64,000 nucleotides of DNA from Hirsutella rhossiliensis (Eukaryota > Ascomycota > Sordariomycetes > Hypocreales > Ophiocordycipitaceae): assembly GCF_020360975.1 (NCBI RefSeq), contig NW_025408685.1:806001-870000 (forward strand), written 5' to 3'. The position numbers were made by a program, and so were the translations under genes. This document shows positions 47,101 to 55,282 of this stretch, piece by piece. The notes under the pieces are model-generated. The model had not been told where the DNA came from and did not search any database. It was given only the letters and a program-made list of their open reading frames with translations. Numbering within the stretch: the stretch's first letter is position 1; every line of letters starts with the position of its first letter.

Positions 47101-49422
47101 CCCCACTGCGTCATGCAACGCACCATTGTCATGCAACAAATTGTCCGACCGGCAAGCCACTGCGAAAATTAATCCTGCGACCAACACAACCATTGACAAT
47201 ATTTTTGAAAATTTCAGAAATATGAAATAGTGTATATAGAATCTATTTATATAATTGTTTTATTTGTAAATACAGTCTGGCGGTCTTGTGGTCCCCCTAG
47301 ACCCGAGAGACAGAGAAACCGGCCTCTATACTTCGCTGCGCTTTCGTCGAACGGGAAGTGTTTTTTTCGCTCTTAAACTTGGGGGACTGAAGTCTTGAGC
47401 CACTAATGTTTTAGAATCAATTTTTACCTTTCGTCCTCCGGGTTGTTGTGTGGTTGAGTACCCGTCGCGCGAGCCCGCTTCCTACGCCCCTCATTTCTCT
47501 CACTACTCTCAGGTCTTAGGTGCCCTCTTCCACCAGCCTTTGACGCAGTAGCTACCTGAAGCTTACCTTTCTGAATAGCCCGGTGTCCATACTTGCGGGA
47601 AGACCTCTCTGCTCTTAGTTTTGCTGCACCCTCCATATTCTGAGCTCGCTTTGCCTCGCTATCCGCAGCACGCTCCGTCCTCTCTCGAGAACGCTGCTGT
47701 CACGGCACCAACCTGGGTTCGGTCACGTGACTCCATATACTTAGTCTAGACTCTGTTCCACCTCCGTAGTTTGCCCTCCTCACAGCACAACATAGATCTT
47801 CCTTGGCATCCTAGGTCTGCCCCGTGATAGCTGCTCTTACAAAGCTTGACGCATTGCAGCCCGCTGTTTTTTCTTCTCGGAATATTCTCGAGCCTTCTCT
47901 TCACGTGAAATGGCTATCTTGAGTCGACGATCTTGAATGGCTTGCTTGCGCTGCTCGTCGGCCTGTGCCTTGTCCATCTGACGTTGCCGCAACAGTTCCA
48001 CCTTAGCTGGACTGAAAAAGACCGGCCGACCTCCACTTTCTTCTTGATTGGAAATACCCGAGGTCTTTCTGCGTTTCCTTTTTACGTGCAAGTTTGAACG
48101 CTTCCTGTAGGTCCCGACTTTCGTGTTGTACGAGCGCATATTGCGTTGCCAGGTTTTTAATGTCGGGAGAGCCCTGTAACTCGGGATTCCATCAGTCCTT
48201 CCTTACAGAAATGACGGGTCATTCGCCGAATAGCCCGAATAAAGCCTGAAGTCTTCATTTGGTCCATCCCTGCCGCAGTTTGCGTAGGGGTTACGTTACT
48301 GTTGTGGCAAATCTTGGACAATACCCTGTTGGGGTCGAATGGATGGATCCAAGTACCTCGCCAACCAGCCTCGATATTTTTGGCTGTAAATGTTCCAGAC
48401 TGTGCTGTGCATCAAGAAAGGGTGGCAAAAATCTTCGTTTAGTAAAATGAGTCAATCCTCGCCCAATGACCATCAGTTGGTCAGAACCAGGTGGAGAGTG
48501 CGGAAAATAGGCCAACATTGAGTGGTTGAAGCCGAACCCACAGAAGTGCTCAAACTCGCCCGTAAAAATGGGAAACGCAAATGGCCAACATAGAAAGGCC
48601 TGGAGTCTTTTAATCCGGAAGAAAGTGGTGGCCAGCTGGTCTTGTTCAGTCCAGCGAAGGTATAGGGGGCACGGCGACGTCAAATGGACAAGGCACAGGC
48701 CGACAAGCAGCGCAGGCAATTTATTAAGGATTGTCGACTACAAACAATCATCTCTCGTGCACAAAATGCTCTACAATCTGTTCAGATGTACTAAAACCGG
48801 ACTGCAATGCGTCAGGTCTTGTAATAGTAGCGTTCTCGAGAGAAGGTAGAACGTGTTGTAGAGCGCGAGGCAAAGCGGGTTCAGAGGTTCCATGCTGCAC
48901 CAAAACTAAATTGAGAGAGGTCTTCTTGCATGTCTAAACGCCGGGATATTCAGAAATGTAAGTTTCAGGTGGCTACTGCGTCAAAGGCTGGTGGAAGAGG
49001 GCACCTAAGACCCGAGAGTAGTGAGAGAAATGAGGGGCGCTGGAAGCGGGCTCGCGCGACGGGTACTCAACCACACAACAACCCGGAGGACGAAGGGTAA
49101 AAATTGATTCTGAAGCATTAATGGCTCGAGACTTCGGGTCACCGAATTTAAGAGCAAACAACACACTTTCCGTTCGACGAAAGCGCAGTGAAGAATAAAG
49201 GCCGGTTTCTTAGTCTCCCAGGTCTGGGCGAACCTCCAGGCCACCTACCCCAATTCTCTAATACAAAAATAATATATATGAATTCTGTACACAATGTTTC
49301 ATATTGCTGCGACGTCTAATATTATTTTCAATGGTTGTGCTGGTTGCAGGATTAATTTTCGCTATGGCTTGTCGGTCGGGCAATCTGTTGCATGACATGG
49401 TGCGTTGCATGACGCAGTGAGG
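47101..49422. mobile_element. pogo/Fot-like foldback element with about 1-kb inverted arms, TA target
   Basis: Ends CCCCACTGCGTCATGCAACG (47101) and, inverted, CCTCACTGCGTCATGCAACG (49422 backwards), each next to TA (47099-47100, 49423-49424), the Tc1/mariner-pogo target. The inverted similarity runs from the termini inward for roughly 500 bp and resumes around 47.9-48.1 and 48.6-48.8 kb, so both halves derive from the same end of a parent element. It lies between gene A and the unit B 5' module. Confidence 0.75.
47837..48139 (-). pseudogene. Transposase C-terminal tail (pogo/Fot-like), left arm
   Basis: The 100-codon frame on the minus strand is Lys/Arg/Gln/Glu-rich with a long helix: PVFFSPAKVELLRQRQMDKA, DEQRKQAIQDRRLKIA, REEKAREYSEKKKQRAA. 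Such charged coiled tails end the DDE transposases of Fot/pogo elements in fungi. Degraded coding continues up the same strand to about 48330. A decayed copy of the same tail (MDKAQADKQRRQ-like) lies on the plus strand near 48690-48720 in the other arm. No DDE catalytic core is present. Confidence 0.5.
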
Positions 49423-49496
49423 TACGTTAGTAGTCTTCTGGAGGGGACTCAGGGGAGTAAGTAATGCGGATGGTTTTGAAGAAAAAATGTTGTAGA

Positions 49497-50130
49497 CACA
49501 CACTACGTTCAGATGAGAGTGGGCCATCGTGAGATGTTCCCTCGCTTACTGCGCGCGCTTGGTCAAGACAGAGCATCTTGAACAACACAGTTCCCGCGCT
49601 TGCTGCGCGCGCTTGGTCAAGAGACCGTGTAGAAGACATTGACGCTCGTCGCGCGCCGGACGTGCCGTCCTTGGCTCCTCCCTACGGGCAACGGACGAGC
49701 CCCTTTGGGTCCCCCTATACTGCTTCGAGCACCGCAAGAAGCACTCATGTTTGGTATATAGGGGGCCCAACGGCCCACCGGCCCAGCTTTGAGATTGCGT
49801 CAGCTTTACTCATTGCGGTAGTCATGGAGCATCACATGACCCCTACTCGGATAGAGTAGGATACACCCGACTCAAGGGTGTAGCGCCCCGCCTTTAGGCA
49901 TGTACTGCACCGTTTACGGGCGGTCACTGCGTTCTAGAACAAATGGGCGAGGAGGGACCATTGTTGGTACTAAATGCCAATTGGACGGGGGGGACAATGC
50001 AGGTTGGGGTCATCGACCCCACTTTGGTCTGGACAATAATGTCCGGACAACCACCTGGGGACAGGTATAAAGAGGAGACATCCCGCGGGCGGACTGGTGC
50101 TTTCCTCTCCTCTCCTTTCCTTTCCTTGGG
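49497..50130 (+). promoter_or_regulatory. Unit B 5' module: hairpin array and TATA box
   Basis: Begins with ACACACACTACGTTCA, found again 1.9 kb on at unit C. Hairpins: H1 GGAC/GTCC 49658-49670; H2 GGGTCCCCCTATA (49707-49719) with TATATAGGGGGCCC (to 49768); H3 CTACTC/GAGTAG 49843-49859; H4 ACACCC/GGGTGT 49863-49881; H5 GGGGTC/GACCCC 50006-50020; H6 GGACA/TGTCC 50031-50044; TATAAA at 50066-50071. H4 differs in sequence from units A and C but pairs in each. Confidence 0.8.
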
Positions 50131-50526
50131 ACAAGTGTTGATGTTCCAGGTACAGAGCGAACGTGTTTTTGTTTAGTGGACGCCTACGCTGGTTGGTTTC
50201 CTCGAGTGGAGTCGACGCCGGCACGACGATGACGGATTTCGTCCGGACGAGAGCCTTCCATTTCGACAGAAACGTATGAAGAGAAACGACAAGTGGCAAC
50301 TCGGGTCAACCAGGGGGTGAATAGCATCTCCTTCCCAGAAGGCGTTTTTTGTGCGCCCTGTACTGCAGCAGGAGCGCTAATTCTGTTGGAATCCAGTGAC
50401 TGGAAACGGTGAGGCTAGGTGCCTTCGATCTTACGGGCAGAACATTAAGAGGAGTCCCCATCGTTTTCCGTGGAGCAGTGGTCAGCTTGCATCTGGCACA
50501 TATCCTCACTAGAACAGCCACAGTGG

Positions 50527-51045
50527 ATGGACTGTCGTTTTGTTTCCGTGGCAGGGTTTCGGCCTTATTGCTGCTGCTGCCATTGTTCTTGTTCTGCTTC
50601 CCGGGCGCAGCGCTGGTGCGAGCGTTGGTTCTTCACGCACTCGGTGACGACTTTCAGCGTTTGCAGAGCGCACATTTTGACGAGAATGACCTCATGCCTG
50701 GGAACGAGGGGTTATCTCTATTCACTTTCGCAGTCAGCGAGTGACGGTGTCTTATATCATGCAATGTTGTTCTGTCTTGGTCTTGGTGAGCCCGCGCTGA
50801 GTAGTGAAGAGTGCGCCAGACTTCGGAATGCTCTTGGGCCGGCTCTTACACCACTGGCTATTGCCGGGGCGGCCTTCTCGCATTGTTTAGTTATGCGTGT
50901 CTCTTGTTGCGTGGAGCAGATGAAGGCGCAGGTGTCCTTTTGGGCTTCACTCATGGCCAGAGAAGGAACCGTACTGTCAGGCTGTTTCCAGCTTCTGGCT
51001 TTCCTCATCTCAGAGATGCGGAATTACGGTGTTTTGGAGACATAG
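50527..51045 (+). CDS. Cys-rich protein, paralog B of a new family
   Basis: 172 aa from the ATG at 50527; the frame is open from about 50470, and a short upstream exon (ATG 50228, donor-like GTATGA near 50273) is conceivable. Shared with paralog A: Cys block (YCCCCHCSCSA), QRWCER, DGVLYHAMLFCLG, LSSEECARLRNALGPA, SCC, FWASLMAREGTVLSG and LLAFLISEMRNYG. Identity is roughly a third, with conserved spacing, so the family is under selection for protein sequence while diverging fast. No signal peptide or known fold. It is followed by the two-hairpin 3' module at 51191. Confidence 0.6.
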   Translation: MDCRFVSVAGFRPYCCCCHCSCSASRAQRWCERWFFTHSVTTFSVCRAHILTRMTSCLGTRGYLYSLSQSASDGVLYHAMLFCLGLGEPALSSEECARLRNALGPALTPLAIAGAAFSHCLVMRVSCCVEQMKAQVSFWASLMAREGTVLSGCFQLLAFLISEMRNYGVLET

Positions 51046-51190
51046 CACGTCGTTCTTCGTAGGTTTGACTTTTACAAAGATGGGCGTTGAAGAAATGATA
51101 GGAAGAAAAGAAAACCCGAAGAAGCAAGCACCTGGCCAACAGTAAGGTGCTCTGAATTTACGGACTGCAATGCATTGAAGCGTTGTAGAG

Positions 51191-51316
51191 TACAGTCCGG
51201 CGGCTACGCAGCGGAGCGCCGCCGGATTCATTACTCTCCAACACCTCCGGAGGACCAGCCGAAAACTATGTCCCTGGAGTCCACGGGGAGCAAGGGGGGG
51301 ACCCCCCGCGCGGACA
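51191..51316 (+). other. Unit B 3' module with two hairpins
   Basis: CCGGCGGC (51197-51204) pairs with GCCGCCGG (51218-51225); 60 bp on, GGGGGGG-A-CCCCCC forms a second hairpin before GCGCGGAC. The same layout, with different stem sequence in the second hairpin, follows gene C at 53519-53643. May act in 3' end formation; function unknown. Confidence 0.6.
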
Positions 51317-51642
51317 TTGTGTCACGCACACTGTACATCTTTTACTTGGAGCAGTAAAATACAATTCAATAATACGTGAGATGTAGCACGGTTCACTGCG
51401 TGTGTGGCGGGCACACACTACGTTCAAGTGAGAGTGGTGATGGCCCACACTCCTTGCGGAGGACATGGGTCCACCTCCAGTCGAGAGACTGTCACGTCTG
51501 TGAAGCAGTTCCCGCGCTTGCTGCGCGCGCTTGGTCAAGAGACCGTGTAGATGACATTGACGCTCGTCGCGCGCCGGACGTGCCGTCCTTGGCTCCTTAC
51601 TACAGGAACGGAGAGCGCCTCCGCCTACCAGCTATGGGTCCC

Positions 51643-51777
51643 TCTCCCCGTGTATCCCGATTAGGGCAATGTTCCTCTACTGTATCGATACCTGACTCAA
51701 GTCCTTGTGTCTGACCTGCCTCTTTCACCGGAGTTTATACGTGTGCGGATTAGACCGTCAGTCTGCTCCCTCTGACA
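51643..51777 (-). mobile_element. Internally deleted solo LTR, family 1, TSD GTCCC
   Basis: 135 bp on the minus strand, TGTCAG...GGGGAGA, matching the first about 130 bp of the LTR at 1654 and then ending GAGA like the full LTR. Flanked by GTCCC at 51638-51642 and 51778-51782. The clean duplication implies insertion as a short form or a deletion inside the element. It splits hairpin H2 of unit C. Confidence 0.8.
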
Positions 51778-51927
51778 GTCCCCTATATCGCTGAAAGCAC
51801 AGGCTGAAGCGCCTATGTTTGGTATAGGGGGCCCAACGGCCCACTGGCCCAGCATAGATTGCTTTAGCTTTACTGCTGCGTTAGTCATGGAGCATCACAT
51901 GACCCCTACTCGGATAGAGTAGGATAC

Positions 51928-52195
51928 TGTCGGTGGACTGTTATTCTGGTACTCATGAGGTAGGGGCAGCACAAGAAGGGATAAAGATGCATGATCTAGC
52001 TAGAAAGAAGCGGCCACAGGGCCCTATTTATGCCGTAGTCAGAGGGACCCTCAGGTGACTTACATAGGCACCAAACTGGCCCCATACGTGAGGTCTTTAT
52101 GGGTCCCCGATACATGGTCTCATAATGATCCTTCAGGTGGCCCTCCCTTGATCCTTCAGGTGACCTACTAACAGCGGTGCCTATACTAGCCAACA
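51928..52195 (-). mobile_element. Solo LTR, family 2, TSD GATAC
   Basis: 268 bp, inverted copy of 17795-18061; GATAC at 51923-51927 and 52196-52200. In LTR orientation the duplicated target is GTATC, the same as at 17790. It sits between hairpins H3 and H4 of unit C, and the right TSD copy supplies the first two bases of H4. Confidence 0.93.
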
Positions 52196-52480
52196 GATAC
52201 ACTCTTCTGAGTGTAGCGGCCCTTGGCAGACATGTACTGGCACATGCTACGTGCAGACACTGTTGCTTTAGAACAAGAAGGGATGAGAGGCCCGTTGTTG
52301 GTGGATAAACGCTAATTGGATGAGAAGACAATGCGGGCAGGGGAGGCTGCATAGCCCCCCCACACTCGTACGGACAGAGGTGTCCGGACAGAATCCTCGA
52401 CGAGAGGTATAAGAAGAACACACGCCCCGGCGAGGGACTTTCTTGGTCTTTCCTCTTTCTTGACTGACCGAAGACAGGAG

Positions 52481-53414
52481 ATGAGCATTGAGAAGACGGT
52501 CTACACTACAACGTGCTGTTTTGGTGACAAACTACGATTTGTATCAGTTCCAACGTGGGTCAACCAGCCTAGCTCTGCAGCAATGTCCGCTCGGAGGCAG
52601 CGTTTCAAGGGCGTTTTTGAAGCAGTTGACGAGGAATGCGCGCAGTCGGAGACATCGTTAGGTGAGCAATGCAACTCGAGAAGAGTCACCATGTTTTCTT
52701 GCTAATGTGGAACTTGTTCTGGGCAGACAGCTGTGATCATGATGCTCAGGTCGGGGCCCCGGAAGCCTTCGGGAGTTTGTGATACCTGATTCACAGAGCG
52801 ACGTTTCGGTCAGGTCGAAAGAGGCATTCGATTCTGATCACATGCCCACGACCCCTAGTTGTGCACAACCCTCCTCCGATACGGTCTATCGCCGAGTGGC
52901 GGAGGAAAGCCGTTCGAAGCGTAAGGCGATGCAAGAACAGAGTCGATGGAGTCGGAGGAAGATGTCCACATGCTCTAGTCCTCGTAGTAGTCCTCTCGTG
53001 GTGGACGCGGTTCCAGACAGCGTCGGATCTCAACCGAGAGTGAATGGCCATCTCAACACCGAATGAGGTGTGCAGGCCTTGTTAAAGGCACTCCCATGTC
53101 TGCAGAGTGCGGTGGCCTCGGCCAAGGAAGAACTTGTTCGTGTGGAAAGCACGCTTGGAATGGCGGAAGAATTGTTAAAAGCCTGCGGTGGTGTGTGCAG
53201 CTGCAGCTGTCTCCATGCAAACGGCAGAAATCCCGCCGTGAAATATCGCACTCTCGGAAGCCCATTCAAGGCAGGAAGTTCTGATGAAGAGGATCGAAAG
53301 AAGAGCGCCTGGCCCCAGCGTGTTCAAAGGAAAACGGATGTGGCGGAGGAGACGATTGTACTTTCGGACTCAGATGCTCCACTGTGTAAGCCCAGGCGAA
53401 GGCGTGGATGCTAG
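52481..53414 (+). pseudogene. Unit C gene, unrelated to paralogs A/B, broken
   Basis: ATG at 52481; exon 1 to 52661, intron 52662-52726 (GTGAGC donor, GCTAAT branch, GGCAG acceptor). Exon 2 meets a stop unless the frame shifts near 52770, then runs to an in-frame TGA at 53064-53066 and continues in the same frame to 53414. Product would be roughly 300 aa: an N-terminal part with one CC pair, a Ser/Arg-rich linker, a leucine-rich helical stretch (ALLKALPCLQSAVASAKEEL), Cys-rich CSCSCL and a basic tail KPRRRRGC. One indel plus one stop indicate a recently lost gene. Function unknown. Confidence 0.5.
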
Positions 53415-53518
53415 CTACTCGACTGGATGGAATGGTAGGATCGGGTGAACTATGCTCGCCCCAAGTTAAGGTGTTTTTGGGCACGTAGATGCAGGGTGCT
53501 CTGAATTGTGGCGGGAGA

Positions 53519-53643
53519 CAGTCCGGCGGCTACGTAGCAGACCGCCGCCGGATACCCACTCTCACTCTAACCCCCGGAGGGGTCCATCCCAAAACTATGT
53601 TCTTGGAGTAAACGGGGAGCAAGGGGTGAAGCCCCGCGCGGAC
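53519..53643 (+). other. Unit C 3' module with two hairpins
   Basis: CCGGCGGC (53523-53530) pairs with GCCGCCGG (53544-53551); GGGG-TGAA-GCCCC follows before GCGCGGAC. Counterpart of 51191-51316. AATAAAAT about 50 bp downstream could be a polyadenylation signal. Confidence 0.6.
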
Positions 53644-53849
53644 GCCTTCGTTGTCCTTCACCCGGCTACAGACAGTAGAAAAGTAGACGGAATAAAATTG
53701 TATATTTCGACCATATCGCCATTCATTCAAGATTTTGATGAATGAATTGAATAAAGACTCCTGATTTTCGATTCATCGAATTTGAAGACCTTACCCGATT
53801 CCGCTTCATTCAATTCAAGGGTCCCGAGGCCGATTCGACTTCAAAATCT

Positions 53850-54777
53850 TCAAATATCAGCCCTAGCCGTGCGCCCCTGGATATGGTGCCCCTGAGCGAT
53901 GTGGCGATGTGCCCAGCAAAGCACTTCTTCCGATCCCAGTAGCGTAGCGTTCCCGCCATTCTCAGAAACTGGATGATGCCAGTGTGGCTAACAATCAAGC
54001 TCGAACTTGACAATTCTCAATCAAGTTTGACTTTTCGTCAAGTCAAGTTCTCAAGTCAAGTTAGGTAGTAGTCATCAATCAATCGAGTTCAAGGAGTGTC
54101 AAGTCGTCAAGTACTTGACGCCACATGGCAAAGAGAGGACTACCCTAGATCGGGAAGTAATCCGCCAATTACATCGCTTCGAATCGTGGGATTCGCCCTC
54201 AAATATTGTGGGGCCGAAAGTGGTTGCTTAGCGCGCATTAGGCGTAAGTGGGCGCGCGGGGCCCCAAACCGTCCCAACACAAGCGAAAATGAACCCCACT
54301 CTTATCACACAAACAGCCATCAACAACGCGTCAATTCGACGCGTGATAACGTTGCCACACGCGTTCCGGGGGGCCCAAGTCGGTCATTCAGCACTCCAAG
54401 CTCCAAAAATTTTGCGCGGGATTTCTGCACCGCGAGTGCCTGTACCAATTACCGGATTAGGCATAGTACATCAAGTACTTGACAAGTTGTCAATCAAGCT
54501 CATTGACTGGTCAAGTCAAGTTTCAATCGAGTTGGACATACCTTCAATCAATCAAGTTCGATGGTCGAAATTGAACTCGATTGATTGTTAGCCACACTGG
54601 ATGATGCCCTTGAATGGGTGATCTCAGGCGCTTGTACGGCACGCCCAATGCATCAGAGGCTGCCTTCATCGTACGGTAAAAACCTTCGACAAAGAGCTCC
54701 GATGCCGCGACAGTGCGAGCTTCGAGATCCTCTTGGGTGCGCCGTCTGAATGGGAGTGCCCATGTATCGGTCGCCAT
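53850..54777 (-). pseudogene. HTH (psq/CENP-B-like) protein of a pogo-type transposase, split by a hAT MITE
   Basis: Coding parts 54608-54777 and 53850-53979 join exactly in frame (99 aa) when the MITE and one target-duplication copy are removed. The N-terminal half, AASELFVEGFYRTMKAASDA, LGVPYKRL and HHPVSENGG, fits the helix-turn-helix at the start of pogo/Tc5-type DDE transposases; WAHRHIAQGHHIQ continues into the following CENP-B-type region before a stop at 53850. No DDE catalytic domain follows, so it was already truncated or is a domesticated short protein. Confidence 0.6.
53980..54599. mobile_element. hAT MITE, 620 bp, TSD GATGATGC
   Basis: Perfect 19-bp terminal inverted repeats CAGTGTGGCTAACAATCAA, flanked by the 8-bp duplication GATGATGC (53972-53979, 54600-54607). 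Subterminal regions are packed with TCAAGT/ACTTGA motifs in both orientations, as expected for hAT transposase binding sites. No transposase. Its TIR differs from that of the 18-kb composite, so it belongs to another hAT family. Confidence 0.93.
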
Positions 54778-55282
54778 CCGTTTGCTAGCATTCTCATCAT
54801 CTTCGTCATCGTATATGGTGTTGTTGCATAGCTTATCTAATGGAAGTGCGGAGATGATATTGAATAATCAAGGATATGCTGTTAAGAATGGAAACTTCAG
54901 TTTTGCGTGCACTACAGTACATTTCTATGTACCTTGATTTCTTTTCCGTGTCAGCGTCCTTTTTCCCGGTCAGTGGGCCCGTCCCTGAGGATCGGGGACG
55001 GGGATTTGGCCGACATTTTTTTTGGGGTTGTATTACGCCCGGAGGGTTCCCCCATAGGGCCACTACGCTAAGCTACGGACCTACTGTACATTGTTCCATC
55101 TCACCCCAAGCCCCACGCTTCTTTTCATCTGTTTCCAGCCTCGTTCGCTGTGACATGACAGGCCTGCTTGAAGGTCAGTTTCTCCAAGTGTTCAGCGTCC
55201 TACCTTCAGCGACTGAAGCGCGGTCTGCCAAGTTGAAGGCTGTTGTGTTAGTATGATTTTCTCTTGATTAGTACATGGCCCA
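54778..55282. other. Non-coding, nothing recognised
   Basis: Between the HTH remnant and the LINE reverse transcriptase. Includes a T-run at 55013-55022 and a short inverted repeat CCGTCCC/GGGACGG near 54980. No gene. Confidence 0.45.

Larger units (their letters stand above)
51412..52440 (+). promoter_or_regulatory. Unit C 5' module, interrupted by two solo LTRs
   Basis: Same order as units A and B once the LTRs are removed. H1 GGAC/GTCC 51576-51588; H2 5' arm GGGTCCC ends at 51642, where an LTR is inserted, and its 3' arm TATAGGGGGCCC is at 51823-51834; H3 CTACTC/GAGTAG 51906-51922; second LTR at 51928; H4 ACACTC/GAGTGT 52199-52214; H5 GGCT/AGCC 52345-52356; H6 GGACA/TGTCC 52372-52385; TATAAG at 52408. 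Confidence 0.75.

Noticed and set aside
50409..50744. 111-codon ORF overlapping paralog B
   Set aside because: The frame that aligns with paralog A is the other one (50527-51045); this is a shadow.
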